Source: an uncultured Eubacteriales bacterium
Lineage (GTDB): Bacteria > Bacillota > Clostridia > Oscillospirales > Oscillospiraceae
Assembly: GCA_900552015.1 (NCBI GenBank)
Contig: URXY01000009.1
Coordinates: forward strand, 1-41,446
Length of the DNA: 41,446 nt
Direction of reading: 5' to 3'
Shown here: positions 15,532 through 23,652 of the stretch, in pieces
Layout: each line of letters starts with the position of its first letter
How positions within the stretch are numbered: the stretch's first letter is position 1
Notes under the pieces: generated by a model
What the model was told of the DNA's origin: nothing
The model's input: only the letters and a program-made list of their open reading frames with translations
Database searches by the model: none
Position numbers and translations under genes: made by a program

Positions 15532-15758
15532 CGCTTTATCAGATGTCTTACGTCTACCGCGAGGACGCGCTGCGCTTCCGCATGCGTATCACCGTCCTGC
15601 GTGAGCAGGCCAAGGCGGCGGAAGGAGAGGACAAGCTGCGCCTGAAGCGGCGCATTTTGGAGCTGCAGCAGCTTTTGCGCCAGTCGCGTGAGCTGGCGGA
15701 CCTGACGAGACATTATTATGAAAGGGGTTATTATCGCAATGAAAAGTACACCCTATAG
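15528..15758 (+). CDS. Small helical protein of unknown function
   Basis: A 76-residue highly charged protein predicted to be mostly helical: the middle (REQAKAAEGEDKLRLKRR) and ILELQQLLRQSRELADL have coiled-coil heptads, and the tail is Tyr-rich (HYYERGYYRNEKY). No known family was recognised. It is translationally coupled to the zinc-ribbon gene through an ATGA overlap and itself overlaps the start of the sigma-like gene by 20 bases. This arrangement suggests a functional unit, perhaps phage- or element-derived. Confidence 0.65.
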   Translation: MTLYQMSYVYREDALRFRMRITVLREQAKAAEGEDKLRLKRRILELQQLLRQSRELADLTRHYYERGYYRNEKYTL

Positions 15759-16035
15759 TATGCGCAACAATGAGATATACGGCGACATGACGGCGTGGAT
15801 CGCCGCGCACGCGGGCGACAACGAGAGCGACCTCAAGCGGCTCAAGCGCAATCTGCGACTGGCGCGCGAGGAGGAGCTGACCGCGCGCCAGCGCGAGCTC
15901 CTGCGATTGCGCTACGAGGAGAACATGACCGTCACCGAGATTGCTGCGGCCATCGGGCGGGACAAGTCCACGGTGTCGCGCACGCTTTCCCGCGCGAGAA
16001 GAAGACTTTACAAGTGCCTTCGCTATGGGCTATAA
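15739..16035 (+). CDS. Sigma-70 region 4-like DNA-binding protein
   Basis: A 98-residue protein. Residues 47-98 match sigma-70 region 4: LTARQRELLRLRYEENMT, then the helix-turn-helix VTEIAAAIGRDKSTVSRTLSRAR. There is no region 2, so it cannot act as a normal sigma factor; short proteins of this kind usually regulate nearby or element genes. The ATG at 15739, preceded by AAGGGG, was preferred to the ATG at 15718 that lies deeper in the upstream gene, but either is possible. Third gene of the small cluster. Confidence 0.75.
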   Translation: MKSTPYSMRNNEIYGDMTAWIAAHAGDNESDLKRLKRNLRLAREEELTARQRELLRLRYEENMTVTEIAAAIGRDKSTVSRTLSRARRRLYKCLRYGL

Positions 16036-16036
16036 T
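16007..16036 (+). promoter_or_regulatory. Possible promoter of the YitT gene
   Basis: TTTACA and TATAAT with an 18-base spacer, at the 3' end of the sigma-like gene and about 90 bases upstream of the YitT start. Confidence 0.5.
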
Positions 16037-16127
16037 TTATAATATCTAAAATAGGCGAACGGCAGACCGAATGACCCCGCGCAGGCCATGGACGGCGGAC
16101 CGCGGGACGAAACAGGGAGAACATACT

Positions 16128-17009
16128 ATGCTGCACAAGGCCATGCAAAACGAGTGGTCGCGCATCGCGATCGCGGTGTTTGCGACGTTTCTTTACGCGA
16201 TGGGCGTCAACCTCTTTATCGTGCCGGTCGGGCTGTACTCCGGCGGCATGGTGGGTCTCAGTCAGGTCATCCGAACGGTGCTCGCACAGCGCGTGGCGCT
16301 GCCCGTGGGCGTGGATATCGCCGGTATCCTCTATTTTCTGCTGAATGTGCCGATGCTCCTCATCGGCTGGAAGGAGCTCGGGCGCGGCTTTCTCGTCCGC
16401 ACGCTCATCTGCGTGGGTGCGTCGTCGCTTTTTTTGAGCGTCATCCCAGCGCCCGCCTCGCCGATCCTCGATGAGCGTTTGGCAGCCTGCGTGGTCGGCG
16501 GGATCCTGTGCGGCTTTGCACTGGGCCTTGCGCTCACCTGCGGCTGCTCGACTGGCGGACTGGATATCATCGGCCTGTGTCTTTCCAAGCGCGGCAGCCG
16601 CTTTACGGTCGGGCGCTTTTCGATGAGCTTCAACGTGCTGCTCTACGCGGCCTGCGCCCTGCTCTTCGACATTCAAACGGCCATCTATTCCGTCATCTAC
16701 ACGGTCTTCTGCTCGCTTTTCATCGACAAGGGGCATCAGCAGAACATCAGCGTGCAGGTGCTCATCTTCACGAAGGACGAAGATCCCGAGCTGCCGCAGA
16801 ATATCATGTCTCGCCTCGGGCGCGGCGTGACATATTGGCAGGGCAAGGGCGCCTACACGGGAAGCGATATCCGCGTGCTGTGCGTGTGTGTCTCGAAATT
16901 CGAGGTCGCGGACCTTCAGGAGACGGTGCGTGCGCTCGACCCGAACGCCTTTTTCATCGTGCAGGAGGGCGTCCGCATCGGCGGGAATTTTATGAGGAAA
17001 ATTTCGTGA
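16128..17009 (+). CDS. YitT family membrane protein (with DUF2179)
   Basis: A 293-residue integral membrane protein. Five or six helices span residues 10-205, with the family motifs VPVGLYSGGMVGLSQ and CGCSTGGLDIIG. The soluble C-terminal DUF2179 domain follows (VTYWQGKGAYTG, IVQEGVRIGGNF). Family members are widespread in Firmicutes; their transported substrate, if any, is not established. The start is set by AGGGAGA before the ATG; upstream codons are not family-like. A terminator follows. Confidence 0.9.
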   Translation: MLHKAMQNEWSRIAIAVFATFLYAMGVNLFIVPVGLYSGGMVGLSQVIRTVLAQRVALPVGVDIAGILYFLLNVPMLLIGWKELGRGFLVRTLICVGASSLFLSVIPAPASPILDERLAACVVGGILCGFALGLALTCGCSTGGLDIIGLCLSKRGSRFTVGRFSMSFNVLLYAACALLFDIQTAIYSVIYTVFCSLFIDKGHQQNISVQVLIFTKDEDPELPQNIMSRLGRGVTYWQGKGAYTGSDIRVLCVCVSKFEVADLQETVRALDPNAFFIVQEGVRIGGNFMRKIS

Positions 17010-17032
17010 AAGAAATTAGCGATACTGCATGA

Positions 17033-17067
17033 AAAAAAGGCTGATGGGCGCTCCGTCAGCCTTTTTT
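17033..17067 (+). terminator. Terminator after YitT
   Basis: Stem AAAAAAGGCTGA / TCAGCCTTTTTT (17033-17044 / 17056-17067) with additional TGG/CCG pairing in the loop. It also lies downstream of the convergent regulator gene. Confidence 0.85.
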
Positions 17068-17121
17068 GATATCCGTTCACGAAGAACTGTAAAATGGGGC
17101 CGTCCCTTTCGGAATGTGCGG

Positions 17122-17784
17122 TCATACCTTCAAAACAAAATGGCTCTTGTGAAAGTCCAGCAGCCCGTCCTGTTTCATTTTCCCGAGCTCGAGCGACAGG
17201 CCGCTGCGCTCGACGCCGAGAAAGTCCGCGAGCTGCTGGCGGGAGAATGGGATGTCGAACTCGACCGCGTCGCGCCTCTGCGCCTCGGCGGAGAGGTAGG
17301 ACATGAGCTTGGCGCGCGTCGTGCGCTGGGCGATGTGCGTGAGCTTTTCGTTGAGCAGCAGGTTTTTGCCCGCAAGGTCGCTCAAAAGGTTTCGGATGAT
17401 GCGGCTATGGTGCGCACAGGCGGAGGGACAGACCGTCAAAAGGCGTTTGACGTTCAAAAACAGCACCGTTGTCGGCGTTTCGGTCACGACGCTCACATTG
17501 GAGACACTGTTTGGCGCGCAGGCGAAGGCCGCGGCATACGTCTGCCCCGGTGTGGTGCGGGAGAGAATGTTGCGGTTGCCCCAGATATCCTCCTGCACGA
17601 CGAGCGCGCAGCCAGAGAGCACCATGCCGATCTCCTCGACCGTGTCACCGGGATGAAGGAGAAACACGTCCTTGGGGAATTGCTCGGTCTTCGCCGCAAG
17701 GCAGGTGAGCATCGCATCGAGCTCGTCCTCCGTGACGCCGGAAAAGAGCGGAGAGGCGGCGAGAATGGAAAAAAATTCTTTCAT
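17122..17784 (-). CDS. Crp/Fnr family regulator, HcpR-like
   Basis: A 220-residue regulator. Residues 1-130 form a cyclic-nucleotide-binding-like beta roll (LFSGVTEDEL, LLHPGDTVEEIGMVLSG). Residues 145-220 are the Crp winged helix (FSRQQLADFLGVERSGLSLELGKM). In anaerobes such regulators next to hcp (HcpR) activate nitrosative-stress genes. Three facts support that here: it diverges from the ferredoxin-hcp operon, a 14-base palindrome lies between them at an activator position, and the hcp genes follow. The regulator has its own promoter, and the same palindrome falls downstream of it, suggesting negative autoregulation. Confidence 0.8.
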   Translation of the reverse strand: MKEFFSILAASPLFSGVTEDELDAMLTCLAAKTEQFPKDVFLLHPGDTVEEIGMVLSGCALVVQEDIWGNRNILSRTTPGQTYAAAFACAPNSVSNVSVVTETPTTVLFLNVKRLLTVCPSACAHHSRIIRNLLSDLAGKNLLLNEKLTHIAQRTTRAKLMSYLSAEAQRRDAVEFDIPFSRQQLADFLGVERSGLSLELGKMKQDGLLDFHKSHFVLKV

Positions 17785-17799
17785 TAAAAAACGCCTTTC

Positions 17800-17857
17800 G
17801 TTGAAAATTCAACCGACTTGCTGGCCGCATTCTACTATAATACGCTTGAAAACGCAA
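17800..17857. promoter_or_regulatory. HcpR-type palindrome and divergent promoters
   Basis: The palindrome GTTGAAAATTCAAC is at 17800-17813. The plus-strand -10 TATAAT (17836-17841) has no good -35; with a start near 17848 the palindrome centre sits at -41.5, the classical class II activator position. The minus-strand promoter TTGCGT (17852-17857), 17 bases, TAGAAT (17829-17834) serves the regulator, placing the site at about +10 to +23 of its own transcript. Confidence 0.75.
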
Positions 17858-17869
17858 GGAGGTATTGCA

Positions 17870-18583
17870 ATGAAACGGAGAATCATTGAGATCGATCAAA
17901 ATAAATGCAACGGCTGCGGCGCCTGCGCCGCGGCGTGCCACGAGGGCGCTATCGCCATGGTAAACGGCAAGGCGCAGCTGATGCGCGACGACTACTGCGA
18001 CGGCCTGGGCGACTGTCTGCCGTCCTGCCCGACCGGCGCGATCTCTTTTGTCGAGCGCGAGGCCGCGGCCTACGACGAGCAGGCGGTGCTCGCCAACAAG
18101 CAGAAGAAAATGCAGAAGGAGGGCATGACGCTGCACCACAGCTGTCCCGGCATGCAGCTCAAGACCTTTGCGCACAAGGCGGCATCTGAAACGGCGGCTC
18201 CTGCTGCGCAGGAGAGCCAGCTCTCCCAGTGGCCGGTGCAGATCAAGCTCGTGCCCGTGAACGCGCCGTACTTCTCCGGCGCAAAGCTGCTCATCGCGGC
18301 GGACTGCACGGCGTACGCCTACGCGGCCTTCCACGAAAAATTCATCAAGAATCACATCACGCTCGTCGGCTGCCCGAAGCTCGACAGCGTGGATTACAGC
18401 GAAAAGCTCACGGAGATCATCGCAAAAAATGACATCAAGAGCGTGACGGTCGTGCGAATGGAGGTCCCGTGCTGCGGCGGGCTCGAGCACGCGGCGAAGA
18501 CCGCGCTGCAAAGAAGCGGCAAATTCATCCCCTGGCAGGTCGTGACGATCTCGACGGACGGGAGAATACTGGATACGATTTGA
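17870..18583 (+). CDS. 4Fe-4S ferredoxin-type protein of the hcp operon
   Basis: A 237-residue protein. Residues 8-60 hold two cluster motifs, CNGCGACAAACHEGA and CDGLGDCLPSCPTGA, typical of a 2[4Fe-4S] ferredoxin. The remaining 170 residues include CPGMQ, the conserved ADCTAYAYAAFH and VPCCGG, a domain seen in proteins encoded beside hcp. It probably supplies electrons to the hybrid-cluster protein. The start follows AAGGAGG. It lies 46 bases upstream of hcp and is under the putative HcpR site. Confidence 0.85.
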   Translation: MKRRIIEIDQNKCNGCGACAAACHEGAIAMVNGKAQLMRDDYCDGLGDCLPSCPTGAISFVEREAAAYDEQAVLANKQKKMQKEGMTLHHSCPGMQLKTFAHKAASETAAPAAQESQLSQWPVQIKLVPVNAPYFSGAKLLIAADCTAYAYAAFHEKFIKNHITLVGCPKLDSVDYSEKLTEIIAKNDIKSVTVVRMEVPCCGGLEHAAKTALQRSGKFIPWQVVTISTDGRILDTI

Positions 18584-18629
18584 GTCATCCTATGATCGAT
18601 AAGACCACAGAATGAGGAGGATCTTTTTG

Positions 18630-20225
18630 GTGGACAACAAGATGTTTTGTTTTCAGTGCGAGCAGGCGGCGCACTGCACGGGCTGCACCGGCAGCGCGGG
18701 TGTGTGCGGAAAGAGCGCCGAGACGGCAAATTTGCAGGACGAGCTGACCGGCGCGCTCATCGGCCTTGCCCGCGCGACGGACGGCAGCCCCGACGTGAAC
18801 GGGGGCACATGGAGCCTCATCATCGAGGCGCTTTTCACTACGCTCACGAATGTGAACTTTGACGCGGCGGCCATCCGCGATGTGACTGCACGCGTGAAGG
18901 CGGAGAAGAGCCGTCTTGTGCCGGACTGCGCGTCCTGCATGTCGCCCTGCGGGCACAACGACGACTACGACATTGCGCAGCTCTGGACGGCGGACGAGGA
19001 CATCCGCAGCCTCAAGTCGCTCATCCTGTTCGGCATCCGCGGCATGGCGGCGTATGCTTACCACGCGATGGTGCTGGGCTACACGGACGACGAGGTCGAT
19101 CATTTCTTTGCCAAGGCGCTGTTCGCCATCGGCGAGGACTGGGGCATGGACAAGCTGCTGCCTCTCGTGATGGAGGTCGGCGAGAAAAACTACCGCTGCA
19201 TGGCGCTGCTCGACAAGGCCAATACCGAGATCTACGGTGCGCCGGAGCCGACTGCCGTGCCGCTGACGGTGGAAAAGGGGCCGTTCATCGTGGTTTCCGG
19301 CCACGACCTGCACGACTTGAAGCTCCTGCTCGAGCAGACGGAGGGCAAGGGCATCAACATCTATACGCACAGCGAGATGCTGCCCGCGCACGGCTACCCG
19401 GGCCTTAAAAAGTATGCCCATCTCAAGGGAAATTTCGGCACGGCGTGGCAGAACCAACAAAAGGAATTTGCCGACATCCCCGCGCCCGTACTGTTCACCA
19501 CGAACTGCCTGATGCCGCCGCGTGCGAGCTACGCGGACAGGGTTTTCACCACAGCAGCAGTCTCGTATCCAAAACTCAAGCATATCGGCGCGGACAAGGA
19601 CTTCACGCCGGTCATCGAAAAGGCGCTGGAACTGGGCGGCTATGCCGAGGATAAGGCATTCACCGGCATCAACGGCGGCAGCACAGTCATGACGGGCTTT
19701 GCCCGCGGCGCGGTGCTGGGTGTGGCTGACAAGGTGGTCGAGGCCGTCAAGTCCGGCCAGATCCGACACTTTTTCTTAGTCGGCGGCTGCGACGGCGCGC
19801 GCCCAGGCAGAAATTACTACACGGAATTCGTCAAGCAGACGCCGCCCGACACCATCGTGCTGACGCTGGCCTGCGGCAAGTTCCGCTTCAATGACTTGAG
19901 TCTCGGCACGGTGGCGGGGCTGCCGCGCATCATGGACGTCGGCCAGTGCAACGACGCTTACAGCGCCATCCAGATCGCGCTGGCGCTCGCCGACGCCTTT
20001 GGCTGCGGTGTGAACGAGCTGCCGCTCTCGATGGTGCTCTCGTGGTACGAGCAGAAGGCGGTGTGCATCCTGCTGACGCTGCTGTATCTCGGCATCAAGG
20101 ACATCCGCCTCGGCCCGACGCTGCCGACGTTCCTCTCGCCGAACGTGCTCGACTACCTTGTCAAGAACTTTGGCATCGCGCCCATCACGACGCCGGAGGA
20201 GGACCTGAAGGAACTTCTGAAATAG
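18630..20225 (+). CDS. hcp: Hybrid-cluster protein / hydroxylamine reductase
   Basis: A 531-residue class I Hcp of the strict-anaerobe type. The N-terminal cluster motif is CFQCEQAAHCTGC followed by GVCGK (an additional Cys at residue 16 counted from the GTG), and the domain is directly followed by SAETANLQDEL. Hybrid-cluster ligands are visible in TNCLMPP, GGCDGARPGR, ACGKFRF and SWYEQKAV. Family members reduce hydroxylamine and, physiologically, NO to N2O. The GTG start nine bases after GAGGAGG is preferred; an ATG 12 bases later is possible, and the more upstream ATG overlaps the ribosome-binding site. It forms an operon with the ferredoxin gene. Confidence 0.95.
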   Translation: MDNKMFCFQCEQAAHCTGCTGSAGVCGKSAETANLQDELTGALIGLARATDGSPDVNGGTWSLIIEALFTTLTNVNFDAAAIRDVTARVKAEKSRLVPDCASCMSPCGHNDDYDIAQLWTADEDIRSLKSLILFGIRGMAAYAYHAMVLGYTDDEVDHFFAKALFAIGEDWGMDKLLPLVMEVGEKNYRCMALLDKANTEIYGAPEPTAVPLTVEKGPFIVVSGHDLHDLKLLLEQTEGKGINIYTHSEMLPAHGYPGLKKYAHLKGNFGTAWQNQQKEFADIPAPVLFTTNCLMPPRASYADRVFTTAAVSYPKLKHIGADKDFTPVIEKALELGGYAEDKAFTGINGGSTVMTGFARGAVLGVADKVVEAVKSGQIRHFFLVGGCDGARPGRNYYTEFVKQTPPDTIVLTLACGKFRFNDLSLGTVAGLPRIMDVGQCNDAYSAIQIALALADAFGCGVNELPLSMVLSWYEQKAVCILLTLLYLGIKDIRLGPTLPTFLSPNVLDYLVKNFGIAPITTPEEDLKELLK

Positions 20226-20304
20226 TGCACCTCACGGTGCGGTCGTGAGAAGATGCACACTTCTCTGGAATTTTTACAAGAAAAATTTCATAAAATATCC
20301 ATTG

Positions 20305-20338
20305 GCGGCGCTTTGTATAAGCAAAGCGCCGCTTTTTT
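20305..20338 (+). terminator. Terminator of the ferredoxin-hcp operon
   Basis: Stem GCGGCGCTTTG / CAAAGCGCCGC (20305-20315 / 20322-20332) followed by six T. The stretch 20226-20537 has no gene: it holds this terminator, a smaller hairpin at 20226-20257 and the next promoter. Confidence 0.9.
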
Positions 20339-20399
20339 GCAATATGCTGGTCATTTGTTGAAATCAATGCGGTTTTCTGAAAGCTTCAACCAAAATTTG

Positions 20400-20428
20400 T
20401 TGCACTTTTTGGGCAAATGTGATAACAT
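20400..20428 (+). promoter_or_regulatory. Probable promoter of the DUF4914 gene
   Basis: TTGCAC and TAACAT, 17 bases apart. The roughly 100-base leader that follows contains CGGCA...TGCCG (20451-20471) and CCCG...CGGG hairpins before the ribosome-binding site GTGGAGG. Confidence 0.5.
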
Positions 20429-20537
20429 CCATTCTAATCTTTTTGTATTGCGGCACTATGATAAACTGCCGCCGCACGTATAAAGACCCGCCCAAACGGG
20501 CCGGGAGACTATTTATTATATTGTGGAGGTATTTGTG

Positions 20538-22439
20538 ATGTATGACCAGTATTTTCAAAAGTTCGATCTGGCGCCTGAGATCACCGCAGCGCTGAAAAAA
20601 TGCAAGTGCATCGCCTACGCCGAGACGAAGGAGGAGCTGGAGGAAATGGCCTACGGCCCCACGCATACCTCCCGTTACGACGTGGTCTATCCCATCGAAG
20701 GCAACGGCACGGTGAAGGAAGCCGAGGTCGTGCGCTGCAAGAACGGCTGCGTCGTCAACTTCATGGAGGACTATATGCGCCGCCGCGACCCGAACAGCAT
20801 GGCCATCGGCGACGATCTGCCCTCCGATAAGCCGCGCTTCAAGGACCGCTTTGGCTACGAGTTCTCGCAGCTCCGCCAAGAGACGCTCGACTGGCTCTCC
20901 ACGCAGCAGGTCATCATGCTGCCGTTTTCCGCCGGTCCGCGCGGCCACGGCTATCCGAGCCTGATGATCTGCCCGCTCAACGCCGCGTTCTTTGCGCTGT
21001 CACTGGCGAATATGCAGGGCTTTACGAGCATCGTCGACGTGCCGGAGCACTATAAGCCCCGCGCCATCATCTTTGTCGCGCCGCCGTTCCGCCATACGCA
21101 CTTCGACGGCAAGCAGGTCGTCGTGCACGACCGCTCCAAGGAGATGCACGAGGTCTGGGCCTATAACCTCTATCCGGGCCCCAGTGCCAAGAAGGGCGTT
21201 TTCTCGCTCCTGCTCGACATCGGCGAGCAGGAGGGCTGGGTCTGCTGCCACACGAGCGCAGCCATGGTCGAAACGCCGTACGAGTGCGAGGTCGTCTTCA
21301 TGCACGAGGGCGCGTCCGGCGGCGGTAAGAGCGAGATGCTCGAGGACTTCCACCGTGAAGACGACGACCGGCTGCTCATCGGTACGCACACGGTCACGGG
21401 CGAAAAGTATTACATGACCCTCGGCGAGAGCTGCAAGATCCACCCCATCGCCGACGATATGGCCTGCGCGCTCAAGAGCTTTCAGGACCCCGAGAGCGGC
21501 AAGCTGCGCATCCTCGACGCCGAGGACGGCTGGTTCCTGCGCATGGACGGCATGACCGCCTACGGTAACAGCCCGCTCTATGAGCGCATCTGCATCCATC
21601 CGAGCGAGCCGCTGGTCTTTTTCAACATGGACGGCGTGCCAGGCGCGACCTGCCTCATCTGGGAGCACGTCATTGAGTCGAACGGCAAGCCCTGCTCCAA
21701 CCCGCGCGTTATCCTGCCGCGCCGCATGGTCGATAACATCATCCCCGATACCGAGCCCGTCGAGGTCGACGTGCGCAGCTTCGGCGTTCGTATGCCGCCG
21801 AGCACCGCGAAGGCTCCGAACTACGGCGTCATGGGCATGCTGCAGGTCGTCCCCCAGTCCATTGCCTGGCTATGGAGACTCGTCTCCCCGCGCGGCTTCA
21901 AGAACCCGTCCATCGCCGATACGAACGCCGGCAGCGGCCTGAAGGCCGAGGGCGTCGGCTCTTACTGGCCGTTTGCCACGGGCCTCAAGGTCACGCAGGC
22001 GAACCTCCTGCTTGAGCAGATCATGTCCGCGCCCAAGACGACGAACGTGCTCATCCCGAACCAGCACATCGGCGCCTATCACGTGGGCTTCATGGGCGAG
22101 TGGATCTCGCGAGAATACCTTGCGCGCCACAACGGCATCGTGCGTGAAAAGCATCTGGTGCCTGCGCGCTGCCCGCTGTTCGGCTACGCGCTCGATGAGA
22201 TGAAGCTCGACGGTCAGTTCATCCGTCAGACCTTCCTGCGCCCTGAGACGCAGTCCAAGCTCGGCGATGAGGGCTACGATGCCGGCGCGAAGATATTGAC
22301 CGACTTCTTCAAAGAGCAACTCCAGCAGTTCGTTTCCGACGATCTCGACCCGCTGGGCCGCGAGATCATCGACTGCTGCCTGCACGACGGCACGCTCGAG
22401 GATTACCTCCAGTTGACGCCGATGAAGAAATTCAAGTAA
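20538..22439 (+). CDS. DUF4914 family protein with a PEP-carboxykinase-like P-loop
   Basis: A 633-residue soluble protein matching the length and features I associate with DUF4914. Residues about 255-266 carry HEGASGGGKSEM, which resembles the kinase P-loop of phosphoenolpyruvate carboxykinases, so nucleotide binding is likely. Other conserved-looking blocks are LPFSAGPRGHGYPSLM, PFRHTHFDG, GYGVMGMLQ-like and PNQHIGAYHVGFMGEW. The reaction is unknown, and true PEPCK activity should not be assumed because the oxaloacetate-binding motifs are not evident. The start ATG at 20538 follows GTGGAGG. It is monocistronic. Confidence 0.75.
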   Translation: MYDQYFQKFDLAPEITAALKKCKCIAYAETKEELEEMAYGPTHTSRYDVVYPIEGNGTVKEAEVVRCKNGCVVNFMEDYMRRRDPNSMAIGDDLPSDKPRFKDRFGYEFSQLRQETLDWLSTQQVIMLPFSAGPRGHGYPSLMICPLNAAFFALSLANMQGFTSIVDVPEHYKPRAIIFVAPPFRHTHFDGKQVVVHDRSKEMHEVWAYNLYPGPSAKKGVFSLLLDIGEQEGWVCCHTSAAMVETPYECEVVFMHEGASGGGKSEMLEDFHREDDDRLLIGTHTVTGEKYYMTLGESCKIHPIADDMACALKSFQDPESGKLRILDAEDGWFLRMDGMTAYGNSPLYERICIHPSEPLVFFNMDGVPGATCLIWEHVIESNGKPCSNPRVILPRRMVDNIIPDTEPVEVDVRSFGVRMPPSTAKAPNYGVMGMLQVVPQSIAWLWRLVSPRGFKNPSIADTNAGSGLKAEGVGSYWPFATGLKVTQANLLLEQIMSAPKTTNVLIPNQHIGAYHVGFMGEWISREYLARHNGIVREKHLVPARCPLFGYALDEMKLDGQFIRQTFLRPETQSKLGDEGYDAGAKILTDFFKEQLQQFVSDDLDPLGREIIDCCLHDGTLEDYLQLTPMKKFK

Positions 22440-22446
22440 TGATATC

Positions 22447-22483
22447 GATAAAGAAAGGGCGCTCGCAGCGCCCTTTCTTTATC
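22447..22483 (+). terminator. Terminator of the DUF4914 gene
   Basis: A 17-bp perfect stem (22447-22463 / 22467-22483) with a CGC loop. It ends just 20 bases before the trmO start, so trmO may be transcribed by read-through or from within the preceding gene. Confidence 0.85.
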
Positions 22484-22502
22484 AGCAAGGAGAGGATTTG
22501 AA

Positions 22503-23195
22503 ATGGAAACACACGCCGTGAAGGTCATCGCCCGCATCCGCTCTGATTTTCCGGAAAAATTCGGCATCCCGCGCCAGAGCGGCCTTGTACCGGAGCTGCG
22601 CGCGAAGGTCGTCTTCGAGCCGGAGTTCTGCAGTGCCGACGCGCTGCGCGGCATTGAGGGCTTTTCGCACCTGTGGCTCATCTGGCAGTTCTCCGCCGCT
22701 GTGCGCGATACGTGGTCGCCGACCGTGCGCCCGCCGCGCCTTGGCGGCAACGAGCGCGTCGGCGTTTTCGCCACGCGTTCGCCGTTCCGCCCAAACGCCA
22801 TCGGCCTTTCCTGCGTGAAGCTCGAGGGCGTGCGGCACGAGGACGGACTTGGCGACGTTCTGATCGTCTCGGGTGCGGACCTGATGGACGGCACGCCCAT
22901 TTATGATGTGAAGCCCTACCTGCCTTATGCCGACGCGCACCCCGAGGCGCTGGGCGGCTTTGCCCCGTCGCCGAAGGAGACCATCGCGGTCGACTGCCCG
23001 CCGGAGCTGCTCGCAGCGCTGCCTGAAGGGCAGCGCGAGGCACTGCTCGGCGTGCTCGCACAGGACCCGCGCCCGCAGTATCAGCACGATCCCGAGAGGG
23101 TATATGGGATGAGCTTTGGCGGATGGGATGTCAAATTCCGCGTGCGCGGCGAAACGCTCGAGGTCCTTTCTTTAGCGGAAAATAAACAAGAATAA
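22503..23195 (+). CDS. trmO: tRNA (N6-threonylcarbamoyladenosine-37) methyltransferase TrmO
   Basis: A 230-residue TsaA/YaeB-family protein. An N-terminal beta-barrel carries the family motifs FSHLWLIWQF, GVFATRSPFRPNAIGLS and GADLMDGTPIYDVKPYLPYAD; the C-terminal domain ends with GMSFGGWDVKFRV. TrmO uses S-adenosylmethionine to methylate t6A at position 37 of tRNA-Thr. The start follows AAGGAGA. Start, length and motifs are all typical. Confidence 0.92.
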   Translation: METHAVKVIARIRSDFPEKFGIPRQSGLVPELRAKVVFEPEFCSADALRGIEGFSHLWLIWQFSAAVRDTWSPTVRPPRLGGNERVGVFATRSPFRPNAIGLSCVKLEGVRHEDGLGDVLIVSGADLMDGTPIYDVKPYLPYADAHPEALGGFAPSPKETIAVDCPPELLAALPEGQREALLGVLAQDPRPQYQHDPERVYGMSFGGWDVKFRVRGETLEVLSLAENKQE

Positions 23196-23255
23196 ATGCT
23201 TTGCTAAGAGGAAGAGCGGCGGCGCTAATGCCCTGTTAAGAGCCTTTCGAAGTGG

Positions 23256-23283
23256 TTGATATGCAAATTTTGCGCGCTATAAT
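23256..23283 (+). promoter_or_regulatory. Promoter of the OadG-like gene
   Basis: TTGATA and TATAAT, 16 bases apart, about 30 bases upstream of the ribosome-binding site. Confidence 0.75.
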
Positions 23284-23317
23284 AGCGCCAGAATACATAA
23301 AAGGAGCGTATCCACCA

Positions 23318-23590
23318 ATGGAAGTATCCAGCGCGTTTGTTGTCATCATGGGTATGGGCGTCACCTTTGTGGGCCTGACCTGCATCATCTTTCTCACGAT
23401 CCTCATGGGCAAGATACTATCCAAGCCCGAGGCGCCGAAGCCTGCCGCCGCGGCAGCCGCACCGGTAGCGCCCGCTGTTCCGGCGGACGGCCTGACCGAT
23501 GAGATCAAGGTCGCCATCATGGCGGCGATCGCGCAGGAGCCCGGCTTCCACATGGCGAATGTGACGAACGTCAGCATCCGCAAGATTTGA
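23318..23590 (+). CDS. OadG-family (sodium-pump decarboxylase gamma subunit-like) protein
   Basis: A 90-residue protein with one N-terminal membrane helix (FVVIMGMGVTFVGLTCIIFLTIL), an Ala/Pro-rich linker and a C-terminal segment (DEIKVAIMAAIAQEPG) like the OadG/MmdD gamma subunits. Those subunits assemble biotin-dependent Na+-pumping decarboxylases. No alpha, biotin-carrier or beta subunit gene is adjacent, so it is an orphan here; partners may be elsewhere. The start follows AAAAGGAGCG; an earlier ATG in frame overlaps the promoter. A terminator follows. Confidence 0.8.
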   Translation: MEVSSAFVVIMGMGVTFVGLTCIIFLTILMGKILSKPEAPKPAAAAAAPVAPAVPADGLTDEIKVAIMAAIAQEPGFHMANVTNVSIRKI

Positions 23591-23624
23591 TCGACGACAT
23601 TCCATTTCTTCCTTTTGACGGCGG

Positions 23625-23652
23625 AAAGGGCGGCTCCATCGCCGCCCTTTTT
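23625..23652 (+). terminator. Terminator of the OadG-like gene
   Basis: Stem AAAGGGCGGC / GCCGCCCTTT (23625-23634 / 23641-23650), 6-base loop, followed by further T residues. Confidence 0.85.

Noticed and set aside
20222..20340. Third copy of the three-hairpin repeat
   Set aside because: It shares GTGAGAAG and some hairpins but lacks TTCGTGCC, GACACGCGC and the 22-base hairpin 3.
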